12,107 nucleotides of DNA from the NCBI GenBank assembly GCA_040007095.1, contig JBDTVS010000052.1, positions 1 to 12,107 of the forward strand, read 5' to 3'. This DNA is from JBDTVS01 sp040007095. Lineage in GTDB: Bacteria > Acidobacteriota > Vicinamibacteria > Vicinamibacterales > CAVVIG01. Position 1 is the stretch's first letter. The number at the start of each line of letters is the position of its first letter. Both the position numbers and the translations under genes were made by a program. Positions 1-7,902 of this stretch are shown in pieces. The notes below the pieces were generated by a model that was not told the origin of the DNA, did no database searches, and saw only the letters and a list, made by a program, of their open reading frames with translations.

Positions 1-2
1 CC

Positions 3-113
3 TATCCGACACAGTCCGAAGCGTTGCGGAAGGCGGGGGATCAGTACCGTCGATCCCTGCTGACACCTCTCGTGCGTGGACTCATGGAAAGGTATTTTCG
101 CTGGACTCGTTGA
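3..113 (+). CDS. 3' end of a flavin disulfide oxidoreductase-like gene (partial)
   Basis: The frame starting at base 3 is open from the window edge to a TGA at 111-113 and reads as ordinary protein. It begins YPTQSEALRKAGDQYRR and ends with an Arg/Trp-rich tail, MERYFRWTR. A YPT-x-SEA-like stretch followed by a basic tail of about 25 residues ending in an aromatic/Arg cluster is how mercuric-reductase-like class I pyridine nucleotide-disulfide oxidoreductases end (C-terminal dimerisation domain). That family assignment is recalled similarity from only 36 residues, so it is tentative. The catalytic parts lie outside the window. The gene runs in the same direction as the TonB-dependent receptor that starts 113 bp downstream, so the two may be co-transcribed. 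Confidence 0.5.
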   Translation, partial: YPTQSEALRKAGDQYRRSLLTPLVRGLMERYFRWTR

Positions 114-226
114 TTTCGACACGGCTCGACGACACGGTGACGCTTCGCGCGGTGTCTCACACGACCACCAGCGTGGCGGAATGCACTCGTGGATCGGCTC
201 GCCGACCCACGGGAGATCGCGAAGCG

Positions 227-3043
227 ATGAATTGGGATCGGCTGTTGACCCAAGTGGTCGCGGCGCTCATGGTCTTTGGAACCGTCGTGACGGCCCCGGC
301 CGCCGCGTCGGCGCAGGCCAGCGCGGCCGTCGTCGGCACCGTCCGCGACGTCTCTGGAGCCTCTGTGAGCGGCGCTCGCGTGGTCCTCGCGGCACCCGAC
401 CTCGGCGTGCGGCGTGAGGCCATCACCACGGGGTCCGGCGGATTTGAATTCTCTGGGCTGCTGCCGGCCGTGGGCTTCGAGTTGGAAGCGTCGGCGGATG
501 GGTTTTCGCTAGCGCGTCACGCGGTGGCGCCATTGGTGGCTGGCGAACGCCGGCTTGTCGATCTGCATGTGGAGGTTGCGGGCATCGAGGTGGCCGTGGC
601 GGTCAGCGCGGAGACCCTGTCGCTGGCCCGGACGACTTCCCCGGCGTTGGGTGGTCATGTCGATCGCGCGCAACTGGATCGCCTCCCGATCAACGGTCGC
701 GATTTGATTGCGTCGGCGTATCTCGTGCCGGGCGCGGCTCCGGCACGAGGTTTCTACAATCTGGCCCCGCGCCTCACCATCAACGGTGCCTCCTCGCTCA
801 CGGCGAACTACACCATCGATGGCTTCGACAATACCGATCTCTTCCTGGGCGGACCGAAGCTGCCGGTCACGGTCGGGTCCACGAACGACCTGCAGGTCCT
901 GGTCAACGCCTACGCTCCCGAGTACGGGCGCACCGGCAACGGGGTGTTCTCGGTCACGACGCGAAGCGGTGGGAACCGGCAGAGTGGAGAGGCGTTCTAC
1001 ACGCTCCGCCCCGGCGCCGTCGTCGACTCCCCGAACTACTTCGCTCCGCGGGATGCCAGCGGTGCGGTCGTCGACGACAGCTTTCGGCGCCATCAGGCGG
1101 GAGGATCCCTGGGCGGATCGGTCGTCCGCGATCGCCTCTTCTATTTCGGCGACCTCGAGGTCACGCGGGAGCGAGAAGACGCCATCTTGACCTCGCCGCT
1201 CGCCACGGGGCTCGCGCCCACGGCATTCAACAGCCAGACCGGCATGGGCAAGGTCGACCTGCGCTGGAACAACGCGAACGTCTCGACGGTCCGTTACCAT
1301 CTGTCAGACTACACGCACGACGGCGACGCCGGCTTCATTGGCGGGCTCACCCTGCCGTCCGCCGGTTTGAAGGTGAACTATCGCAATCAGTTCACCGCGT
1401 TCACGCACCGGACGACCTCAGGCGCCGGCTTCAACGAACTGGGGCTCCAGGTGGGTCGGCTGCGCGCTGACTGGCAGTCCCTGGATGCAGGCCCCCGGGT
1501 CGTGGTGACGGACCGCGGCGCCGCGCTGGCGACCATTGGCGCGGCCAGCGACAACTTCTTCTGGACCGAGTCGGATTTGCAGCTCCGCGACGTGTACACG
1601 CGGCTCGCCGGACGTCACACCCTCAAAGCCGGTATCGACCTGCTCCACGGCGCCTTCAGCATCCTGTCTGGACCTGGAGCGCGGGGCGCTTACGTGGTCG
1701 ACCTCGAAGGGCGAACGGTGCAGCCGGCCGGTGCGTTTCTGACCGTCGCAGACCTTCCGCATGATGTTGCGGTGCTCTCCTACGCGCAAAGCTTCGTCAA
1801 CCCTGCCGTCGAGCAGGCGCAGACATTGACCGCGGTGTTCGTCGAGGACGCGTTCCGAGCGACCAGCGATCTCAGCGTGACCGTGGGGGCTCGTTGGGAC
1901 TACGACTCGGTCACGCATACACCCGTCGGCGGCGGCGACATCAACAACGTCGCGCCGCGCCTGGGCGTGAGCTGGACCCCACGGGGCAGCGCGCGCCATC
2001 AGCTTCGGGGTGGCTATGGCGTGTTCTACGAACGGATTCCCTTCGCGGTCTTCTCCGACACGGTGTTCAACAACCCTGCTGGAGGAGCCGTCTCCGTGAC
2101 GTTCGCGCCAGGCACGCCGTTTGCGCCGCCAGCGTTTCCGGCCACGTTGCCGAGGGACGCTTTCCAGAACCTACCGGTGTCGCAGCTGCCGCCGCGCAAC
2201 GTGCAAGTGTTCGATCCGAACTTGGAAAGCCCCTCCACGACGCAGGCGTCCGCCGGCTACGTCCTGACGGCGACGGGTGGACTGGCGCTGAGCGTGGATT
2301 ATGTCCATGCCCGCGGCCGACATCTTATTCGGCGCGTGGACATCAATGCGCCCACGTCGATTGCCGACGGCAGCACTCGATCGACAGCGGCTGCGGATGC
2401 GGCGCGGCCCATCGTCCCGGCGGCGGGTGGATTCCGCCTGATCGAGCAGGACCAGTCGACGGGGCACAGCACCTTCGATGGCCTCTATGTGAACGTCCGG
2501 CGGGCGCTGCGGCAGGGCGTAGCCTTTGACGTGGCCTACACGCTTTCGCGCATCGAGAATGACACCGACGACATCAACTTTCGCCCGGTCGATTCACGAC
2601 GGTCCGACGCCGAATTGGGCCCGAGCCTGAACGATCGGCGGCACATCCTCGCGATCAACGGACTCGTTCGTGTCCCGCGCCTGGTCGACCTGGTGCCGGT
2701 GCTCTTCCTGTCGAGCGGGCAACCCCTCAACGTGACGACGGGCCGCGATGACAACGGCGACACCATCTTCAACGATCGTCCCGCCGGCGTCGGTCGCAAC
2801 AGCGAGCGAACGGCGGGCTTCAGCCAGTTCGATCTGGGCGTGGTGCGCGAGGTGCACGTACACGCCACGCGCGTCCAACTGCGCGCGGACATCTTCAACG
2901 TCTTCAATCGCACCAATTTTTCCGGGTTCTTCAACTACGGCGCGAGTGGCGTCAGGCCGGACGAAAACGGCACCCTCGCGTTCCAGCCGACGGCCGCGGG
3001 TCCTGCCCGTCAGATGCAGTTCTCGGTGGGCGTCCGCTTCTGA
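227..3043 (+). CDS. TonB-dependent outer-membrane receptor, Oar-like, with carboxypeptidase-regulatory domain
   Basis: This is an outer-membrane beta-barrel transporter of 938 residues that would take up a large or scarce ligand using TonB energy. The frame is open further upstream, but ATG 227 is chosen. It gives a clean signal peptide (MNWDRLL, then a hydrophobic stretch ending AAASA-QA near residue 30), and a GGGAG lies at 211-215. Residues about 34-115 form a carboxypeptidase-regulatory-like beta-sandwich (VVGTVRDVSGASVSGARV, GGFEFSGLLP). Residues about 130-250 form the plug, with LPINGRDL, the TIDGFDNTD motif and PEYGRTGNGVFSVTTRSG, all typical of acidobacterial Oar-type receptors. The rest is barrel, ending in QFSVGVRF with the terminal Phe expected of a BAM-inserted protein. 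Its stop lies 6 bp from the stop of the convergent lipid-enzyme gene. The ligand cannot be read from sequence; a link to the neighbouring ABC importer is possible but unproven. Confidence 0.93.
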   Translation: MNWDRLLTQVVAALMVFGTVVTAPAAASAQASAAVVGTVRDVSGASVSGARVVLAAPDLGVRREAITTGSGGFEFSGLLPAVGFELEASADGFSLARHAVAPLVAGERRLVDLHVEVAGIEVAVAVSAETLSLARTTSPALGGHVDRAQLDRLPINGRDLIASAYLVPGAAPARGFYNLAPRLTINGASSLTANYTIDGFDNTDLFLGGPKLPVTVGSTNDLQVLVNAYAPEYGRTGNGVFSVTTRSGGNRQSGEAFYTLRPGAVVDSPNYFAPRDASGAVVDDSFRRHQAGGSLGGSVVRDRLFYFGDLEVTREREDAILTSPLATGLAPTAFNSQTGMGKVDLRWNNANVSTVRYHLSDYTHDGDAGFIGGLTLPSAGLKVNYRNQFTAFTHRTTSGAGFNELGLQVGRLRADWQSLDAGPRVVVTDRGAALATIGAASDNFFWTESDLQLRDVYTRLAGRHTLKAGIDLLHGAFSILSGPGARGAYVVDLEGRTVQPAGAFLTVADLPHDVAVLSYAQSFVNPAVEQAQTLTAVFVEDAFRATSDLSVTVGARWDYDSVTHTPVGGGDINNVAPRLGVSWTPRGSARHQLRGGYGVFYERIPFAVFSDTVFNNPAGGAVSVTFAPGTPFAPPAFPATLPRDAFQNLPVSQLPPRNVQVFDPNLESPSTTQASAGYVLTATGGLALSVDYVHARGRHLIRRVDINAPTSIADGSTRSTAAADAARPIVPAAGGFRLIEQDQSTGHSTFDGLYVNVRRALRQGVAFDVAYTLSRIENDTDDINFRPVDSRRSDAELGPSLNDRRHILAINGLVRVPRLVDLVPVLFLSSGQPLNVTTGRDDNGDTIFNDRPAGVGRNSERTAGFSQFDLGVVREVHVHATRVQLRADIFNVFNRTNFSGFFNYGASGVRPDENGTLAFQPTAAGPARQMQFSVGVRF

Positions 3044-3049
3044 CGTCCG

Positions 3050-3652
3050 CTAGAGATGGCGTTTGGCCCACCAGAGGCGCAGGATCACTGTGAGCAGCAC
3101 GAGTGCGGACATTGCCTGGAACAGGGTTGTCAGCGCCGAGGGCCACAGGAAGAAGGCGATGTAGAACACCACGGTCTCCGTGCCGCCAATCAACCCTGGT
3201 GGCATCGCCGTCGATTCGCCTCGTGCGGCGGCGCCCTCGCGACGCTGCTCGAGAATGGCCGCCAAGTACATCCACGACGCGGCATTCACGTAGAACGCCG
3301 CGAGCAGCAGGATCCCGGAGAGCATCAGCCCCGGCGTGGCGAAAAACACGACCAGCGCCGCTGGCACGGTGGCGTACACCACGAAGTCGAGCACGATGTC
3401 GAGGTACGCGCCGAACGCGCTTGCCTGGCCGTGGACGCGGGCCTTCGTGCCGTCGAGGCCATCGAGCACACGGTTCAGCACCCAGAGGGCGAGGCCCAGC
3501 CAGAGCTGCCCCTGCAGCGCCGCACCGGCGCTGGCCATTCCCGCGACGAACGCCGCCCACGTGAGGACATTCGGCGAGAGTCGAGGACCGAGGGCATACG
3601 CGACTGGCGACAGCCACCGATCTTTCGCCGGACGGAAGTATCGGTCAAGCAT
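3050..3652 (-). CDS. ynjF: CDP-alcohol phosphatidyltransferase, YnjF-like
   Basis: This is an integral membrane enzyme of 200 residues that transfers a phospho-alcohol between a CDP-activated compound and an acceptor alcohol (phospholipid headgroup chemistry). The family motif is complete at residues 64-89: D64xxD67G68xxA71R72, eight residues, G81xxxD85xxxD89, which is the metal- and CDP-binding site. Several hydrophobic segments surround it. Length, the opening MLDRYFRP, the LNRVLDGLDG core and a later GGTET motif all resemble E. coli YnjF (about 206 residues) as I remember it. The start at 3652 was chosen over longer upstream frames because it fits this N-terminus and because the ATG overlaps the ATPase stop by 8 bp, which suggests translational coupling. 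It is the last gene of the transporter operon. The physiological substrate is not known for YnjF, and none can be deduced here. Confidence 0.9.
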   Translation of the reverse strand: MLDRYFRPAKDRWLSPVAYALGPRLSPNVLTWAAFVAGMASAGAALQGQLWLGLALWVLNRVLDGLDGTKARVHGQASAFGAYLDIVLDFVVYATVPAALVVFFATPGLMLSGILLLAAFYVNAASWMYLAAILEQRREGAAARGESTAMPPGLIGGTETVVFYIAFFLWPSALTTLFQAMSALVLLTVILRLWWAKRHL

Positions 3653-4709
3653 CCCGGCGCTGCTCGGCGGCAACATCGATGACATGCAGGGCCGTCCCTT
3701 CGACGCTGATATCGACGACGTCGCCGGCGGCAGCGCTGAAGCCGTGTTCCGGCACGCCCAGCAGACGGTGTCCATCGACATCGACCTGGATGGTGCTGCC
3801 AGAGACTCGATCGAGGATTCGCACGACCGTTCCGGTGACGTCACCGCCCCGCCGTGGTCGCAGGCGCAACGCATTGGTGCGCACGACGACCGTCACCTGG
3901 CCAGGCACGCCAGGCGCGCGGACGTGGCCCAGCGCACAGACGACCGTTGTACCGTCCTTCCGCGTGCCAGGGAGGACGTTTGGCAAACCCAGAAAACGCG
4001 CGACCGCGATCGACGCCGGCGTTGTCAGCAGATCCGCGGGCGACGCGATCTGGGCGACGCGTCCCTCCAGCAGCACGATCAGTTGATGTGCCAGTCCGGC
4101 GGCTTCGTCCACGTCGTGCGTGACCACCACGACGGCGGGGCTCGCGTCGACGTGGTCGTCGAGCAGGTCCACGACGGACTGCCGCACGTCCGCGCGCAGT
4201 TCAGGGTCGAGCGAGGAGAAGGGCTCGTCCAGCAGGAGGACCGCCGGGTCGGCCGCGAGTGCGCGCGCCAGGGCCACGCGGTGCCGCTGTCCTCCGCTGA
4301 GCGTACCAGGGGCCCGGGTCGCCTGCGGCCCGAGCTGTACGCGTTCGAGCAGCGCGCCCGCCCGCGCTCGTGCCTGTCGTCGGGACGCCCCACGCACCTC
4401 CAGCGGAAAGCCCACGTTGTCGAGCACCGTCAAGTGGGCGAAGAGTGACGGCGCCTGATGCATGTAGACGATGCCCCGGCGCTCAGGCGGGTCGCTCGTG
4501 ACGTCGCGGCCGTCCACGCCGACGGCGCCGGCGACCAGCCCGCCGAGCCCGGCGATGGCCCGGAGCAACGAAGTCTTGCCGACCCCGGACGGACCGAGCA
4601 GCGCGACGCGCTCGCCACGCCTGACCGTCAGGTCCACGCCCACGAGCCCGGGGCGCGACCCGAAGGCCACGTGAGCGCCAACGACCGTGAGGCCGCCCTT
4701 TTCGCTCAC
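3645..4709 (-). CDS. ynjD: ABC transporter ATPase, YnjD-like with C-terminal TOBE-type extension
   Basis: This is the cytoplasmic ATPase (354 residues) that powers the two permeases upstream in the operon. It shows Walker A GPSGVGKT (39-46), Q-loop Gln85 in MHQAPSLF, signature LSGGQ (137-141), Walker B VLLLDEP (157-163), D-loop SSLD and switch His198. The nucleotide-binding domain ends near residue 240. A further stretch of about 115 beta-rich residues with VRTNALRLRP and GTVVRILDRVSGSTIQVDV reads as a TOBE/MOP-like regulatory domain, as in CysA, PotA and ModC. Remembered E. coli YnjD is only about 217 residues and lacks this part. The start is the GTG at 4709, which forms a GTGA overlap with the permease stop. 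The same frame stays open to 5588, but that upstream stretch is an out-of-frame reading of the permease gene and not protein. Confidence 0.93.
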   Translation of the reverse strand: MSEKGGLTVVGAHVAFGSRPGLVGVDLTVRRGERVALLGPSGVGKTSLLRAIAGLGGLVAGAVGVDGRDVTSDPPERRGIVYMHQAPSLFAHLTVLDNVGFPLEVRGASRRQARARAGALLERVQLGPQATRAPGTLSGGQRHRVALARALAADPAVLLLDEPFSSLDPELRADVRQSVVDLLDDHVDASPAVVVVTHDVDEAAGLAHQLIVLLEGRVAQIASPADLLTTPASIAVARFLGLPNVLPGTRKDGTTVVCALGHVRAPGVPGQVTVVVRTNALRLRPRRGGDVTGTVVRILDRVSGSTIQVDVDGHRLLGVPEHGFSAAAGDVVDISVEGTALHVIDVAAEQRRDA

Positions 4710-5485
4710 ACCACCGCCCCGGTGCGTCGAGCACCCGCCGTCAGCAAGCCGATTGCGAGCATCGGCGGCACGCTCAGCGCCAGGGCCGCCACCGACCCCA
4801 GCTGATCGTTGCCCGAACGGACGAGGGACAGCACCTCCACGGGCAGCGTGCGCACGACACCGCCGCCGATGAGCAGTGTGATCGCGAGTTGGCCCCAGGA
4901 GACGAGCCCGCCCAGCATCAGACCCTCGATCAGTCGTCGTCGGAGCAGCGGCAGCAGGACGCGCGTCCAGACCTGCCGGCGAGAGGCGCCGAGTGTGCGA
5001 GCCTCGTCTTCGACCGAGCGATCCATGCTGGCGAAGACACCGGCGGCGAACAACGTCAGGTAGCCCGTGGCCGGGACGAGATGTGCGAGAAAGACGCCCG
5101 TCCGGGAGCCGCCGAAGCCAAGCGAGAGCAGCACGACCTGCAGGCCAACACCAAGGGCGAGCGGGGGGGCGATGACGGAAAACAGCGCCAGCGCCAAGGT
5201 TGCCCGCCGCAGGCGACGTCCCGCCCGCGTCACCATCCGGGCGATGAGGAACCCGAGCCCCGTCCCGGTCACCCCAGTCGCGAACGCCAGCCACAGGCTG
5301 GTGACGGCTGCCGACTTCAGGCGGCCCTCCGACATGCCCGCCAAGACCGCCGACACGCCCGTGGCGTCCGGCAGAATCTGCGGGTAGCGCCACGACGGTG
5401 TGAGCGCGCGAAGCGTGAGTAATCCGATGGGGGCCAGGACCCACACGCCCAGCACCATCAAGATCCATCGGTCGCGGCCCCGCAT
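4706..5485 (-). CDS. ABC transporter permease 2 (YnjC C-terminal half equivalent)
   Basis: This is an inner-membrane permease of 259 residues, the second of two that would form the translocation pore for the lipoprotein-delivered substrate. About six hydrophobic segments are visible (for example 8-26, 63-83, 96-122, 131-152, 187-207 and a C-terminal one). The coupling-helix EAA loop lies at about 159-181 (DEARTLGASRRQVWTRVLLP). ATG 5485 shares one base with the TGA of permease 1. A GTG one codon upstream (5488) would give a GTGA overlap and one extra residue; sequence alone does not decide. The stop overlaps the ATPase GTG by 4 bp. In E. coli the corresponding pore is, as I recall, one fused polypeptide (YnjC, about 511 residues); here it is split. 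Confidence 0.88.
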   Translation of the reverse strand: MRGRDRWILMVLGVWVLAPIGLLTLRALTPSWRYPQILPDATGVSAVLAGMSEGRLKSAAVTSLWLAFATGVTGTGLGFLIARMVTRAGRRLRRATLALALFSVIAPPLALGVGLQVVLLSLGFGGSRTGVFLAHLVPATGYLTLFAAGVFASMDRSVEDEARTLGASRRQVWTRVLLPLLRRRLIEGLMLGGLVSWGQLAITLLIGGGVVRTLPVEVLSLVRSGNDQLGSVAALALSVPPMLAIGLLTAGARRTGAVV

Positions 5486-6327
5486 CACCAGTCGACTCCG
5501 GCGCCGGCGCGATCGCGCCAGGCGGCGTGCGCCGCGACGAGGAGGCCGCAGAACGCGAGCGCCAGGAGGGCGAGCACGTACGCCTCACCGCGTCTGGCGA
5601 GGTCTGGGTCGATGCTTCGTTCGTAGGTGAGCAAGGACAGCGCCGTCGGATCGCTCGGCGCCAGCAGTGCCGGCATCTCGTACTGGCCGACGAGAAACGC
5701 GAAGGCGGCCAGTACGGCAGGCGAGGTGCCCCGCCACAACCGCGGCCATGTCACGCGCCAGAACGCTTGCCGGCGGGTCGCGCCGAGCGTGCGTGCCACC
5801 TCTTCGAGCTCGCGCGTGTCGGTGAGCAGAACGGCCAGAGCGGTGAGCGCCAGATAGGGGAACTCCTTCCAGGCAAACGCCATCACCAGCGACACACCTG
5901 CCGGGTCGTACACCAGAGCGGGAAAGTCGGCTGGCGTCGGCGTCAGGCCAAGCTTGTGCGTCAGCCGCGACAGCCAACCGCTCTGACCGAGCATCAACAG
6001 TGCGGCAAGCGCGGCGGCGACATTTGGCACGGCCATGGGCAGCACCGCCAGGACTCGCCCGGTACGACTCTGTCGGACCCGCAGCGCCACGAAGAAGGCC
6101 GCCCCGGACGCGGCGATGGTCGCGACTCCGGCCGTGCCCAGGGTCCAGACTATGCCTCGCCAGGTGTTCGCTGAGGTGAGCACCGCGCTGAGGTGCTGGG
6201 TGGTAAAGCCAGCAGCGCCGACGCCCACGACGCCGACGGCGGCAAGTGCAGAGTACGCGCCACCCACCACGATCGGCAACGACAACAGGAGTGCCGCGGC
6301 GATCGCCGGGACGTGTCGACGGGTCAT
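5485..6327 (-). CDS. ABC transporter permease 1 (YnjC N-terminal half equivalent)
   Basis: This is an inner-membrane permease of 280 residues with the binding-protein-dependent transport fold. It has an N-terminal membrane anchor (residues 8-36), further hydrophobic segments at about 58-83, 92-114, 144-168, 202-220 and 248-268, and an EAA coupling loop at about 175-197 (EEVARTLGATRRQAFWRVTW). The start is the ATG at 6327, which forms an ATGA overlap with the stop of the binding-protein gene. Its own TGA abuts or overlaps the start of permease 2. It would form the heteromeric pore with permease 2 and dock the adjacent ATPase. Homology to the first half of fused YnjC is inferred from gene order and partners, not from alignment. 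Confidence 0.88.
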   Translation of the reverse strand: MTRRHVPAIAAALLLSLPIVVGGAYSALAAVGVVGVGAAGFTTQHLSAVLTSANTWRGIVWTLGTAGVATIAASGAAFFVALRVRQSRTGRVLAVLPMAVPNVAAALAALLMLGQSGWLSRLTHKLGLTPTPADFPALVYDPAGVSLVMAFAWKEFPYLALTALAVLLTDTRELEEVARTLGATRRQAFWRVTWPRLWRGTSPAVLAAFAFLVGQYEMPALLAPSDPTALSLLTYERSIDPDLARRGEAYVLALLALAFCGLLVAAHAAWRDRAGAGVDW

Positions 6328-7589
6328 GGTATGCCACTGCGTGTCAGTCGCCGCCAGTCTTCCAGCAGACGGGCGTGATAGCGCGGGTCGACTTCCGGCC
6401 GTGCGTGTGCCGCCAGTGCCTCACGCGGCACCGCCGCAGAGTCCTGCACGACGGCCGTGAACTGTGACGGCCACGGCGCGGGAAGCCTGGCGACATCGAG
6501 CACGGTGCCGTCTCCCCACACATCTCCCCGCTGCTTTTCGAGCTGCGCCTCTGGGGACAGCAGGAAGTTCGCGAGTACCATCGCGCCGGCCGGATTGGGC
6601 GCGTTGACGGGGATACCGAGATAGTGCGCGTTGGCAATCGTACCTTCGTCGAGCAACAGCGCCCTGGCCCGCGGCGGCAGGATGCCCTGACGGACCTTCG
6701 TCACGACTTCATTCTGATTGTTCGACATCGTGAAGTCGATCTCGCGATTCGCGAAGAGGCGATGCATCGCCGCCACATCCGGCGGGTAGGTCCGCCCCTC
6801 GCGCCAGAGAGACGGTCGGATCAACGCGAGCCACGCGAACAGTTTGTCGCGGCCGTGGCGATAGCGGTCCTCGTCGAACCCGCCCTGGAAGGCCTGAACG
6901 CCTCCTGCGAGTCCGTACATCACGCTCTTGAGGAAGGTCATGCCGGTAAACTGCTGGTCGTGCGTGAAACGTCCGGGATGCGCGCGGATCCAATCCGTGA
7001 GGGCGGCAATCGACGTCGGAGGCGTTGGCGTTCGTTCGGGGTCGTAGATCAGGGCGAACTGGACCATGCCCCACGGCGACTCGTAGCCGGCCGGATCGCG
7101 TTCGAAATCGCGGTTCACGATCGGTGATGCCTGATCGACGAACGTCGCGTTCGGGAGGCGGTTCGCCCAGGGACCGCCGAGTAGCCGTTCCTGCTGCAAC
7201 TGCGCGAACGTCTCACCGTTGATCCAGACGAGGCTCGTCGTCCCAGCACGGCCGGGCTGTGCATCGCGCTCGGTCACGAAAGTGTTCACCAGTTCCGGGC
7301 CCTGACCGTCCACGGCCTGCACCTCAATCCCATATTGCTCCCGCACGCGCGGAGCCACCCACGTGTCGACGTAGGCGTTGATCGCCGAGTCACCGCGCCA
7401 CATGCGCCACGTCACGGTCGTGCCGCGAGCCTGTGTCAGTACCGCGTCCCACGGGCCGCCCGCGAGCGCCTGGGCGGAGGGAGGTGCGCCGGATGGAGAC
7501 GCGCCGCAGCCGCCGACTAGCAACCCCAGGCCAACGGCCAGCGCCGCCGCCTGAAAAAAACCTGTGTGGGACGTCAAGATGTCAGACAC
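6324..7589 (-). CDS. ynjB: ABC transporter substrate-binding lipoprotein, YnjB-like
   Basis: This is the periplasmic, lipid-anchored solute-binding protein of the importer (421 residues). A signal peptide ends in the lipobox LVGGC with Cys28. The mature part carries motifs I recognise from E. coli YnjB: TWRMWRGDSAINAYVDTWV (compare its WGGD-AIN-YLD region), LVWINGETF, YESPWG, TPTPP, LWREGRTYPPD and VLANFLLSPEAQLEKQ followed by WGD-VLD. The start is a GTG; an AGGA-like element (TAGGAG) overlaps or immediately precedes it, which is tighter than usual. It heads the five-gene operon and overlaps permease 1 by ATGA. The ligand is unknown for the whole family. A dyad directly upstream may regulate it. 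Confidence 0.9.
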   Translation of the reverse strand: MSDILTSHTGFFQAAALAVGLGLLVGGCGASPSGAPPSAQALAGGPWDAVLTQARGTTVTWRMWRGDSAINAYVDTWVAPRVREQYGIEVQAVDGQGPELVNTFVTERDAQPGRAGTTSLVWINGETFAQLQQERLLGGPWANRLPNATFVDQASPIVNRDFERDPAGYESPWGMVQFALIYDPERTPTPPTSIAALTDWIRAHPGRFTHDQQFTGMTFLKSVMYGLAGGVQAFQGGFDEDRYRHGRDKLFAWLALIRPSLWREGRTYPPDVAAMHRLFANREIDFTMSNNQNEVVTKVRQGILPPRARALLLDEGTIANAHYLGIPVNAPNPAGAMVLANFLLSPEAQLEKQRGDVWGDGTVLDVARLPAPWPSQFTAVVQDSAAVPREALAAHARPEVDPRYHARLLEDWRRLTRSGIP

Positions 7590-7591
7590 TC

Positions 7592-7609
7592 CTACACTGG
7601 TGAGTGTAG
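7592..7609. promoter_or_regulatory. Perfect 7-bp dyad in front of the ynj-like operon
   Basis: CTACACT, 4 bp, AGTGTAG form a perfect inverted repeat whose edge lies 2 bp from the GTG start of the binding-protein gene. A third ACACT half-copy at 7586-7590 overlaps the start codon. In RNA the arms could form a small hairpin with a 4-nt loop over the ribosome-binding region. In DNA the 18-bp symmetric site is the right size for a dimeric repressor. I cannot tell the two apart. No convincing -35/-10 pair was found, although TACACT within the dyad could be a weak -10. Confidence 0.4.
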
Positions 7610-7683
7610 CCGGGGCTCGACTGTCTTACACCGGGTTCGTCACGCCCTGCGAAGGTCGCCTAGAGCAATAGCCGGGACCAACG

Positions 7684-7896
7684 CGGCTACCGATCCTCTC
7701 GCCGCTCGGGGCTGGCACTAATGGCGAGGCGTATCGAGACCATCGACACCAACCTGAAAGGGGAAGCCGCCATCAAGGTCCTGCCGCAGACGGTGGCGAC
7801 CGATCCTGAGCGCATGGCAGGGTCTCACCGCGAAGCCGAAGTCCTCGCTGGCCTCATTCATCCGAACATCGTGGCGATCTACGGCTTCGAAGACAG
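7684..7896 (+). pseudogene. Ser/Thr protein kinase N-terminal fragment, frameshifted
   Basis: Two consecutive frames together spell the N-lobe of a PknB/Hanks-type kinase. The frame through 7705 gives PILSPLGAGTNGEAYR, a decayed glycine-rich loop of the LGAGGMGEVYRA type. The frame beginning at 7721 gives DTNLKGEAAIKVLP, with the AIK lysine, then REAEVLAGLIHPNIVAIYGFEDS, which covers the alphaC and beta4-beta5 region. A frameshift near 7735-7745 separates them, and the glycine loop has lost consensus residues. The kinase sequence ends abruptly at GFEDS, where recombinase sequence begins, so the catalytic loop and everything after it are missing. Kinases with this opening are very abundant in Acidobacteriota. 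It is a relic and cannot make a kinase. Confidence 0.75.
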
Positions 7897-7902
7897 CGCG
7901 GC

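Noticed and set aside
110..226. Longer N-terminus for the TonB-dependent receptor from ATG 110
   Set aside because: The extra 39 residues have no signal-peptide character and would bury the clear signal sequence that starts at ATG 227.
4710..5588. Upstream extension of the ATPase frame, which would give a 647-residue permease-ATPase fusion
   Set aside because: This part is an out-of-frame reading of the two permease genes, with low-complexity Arg/Gly/Pro composition. The GTG at 4709 overlaps the permease stop and begins genuine ATPase sequence.
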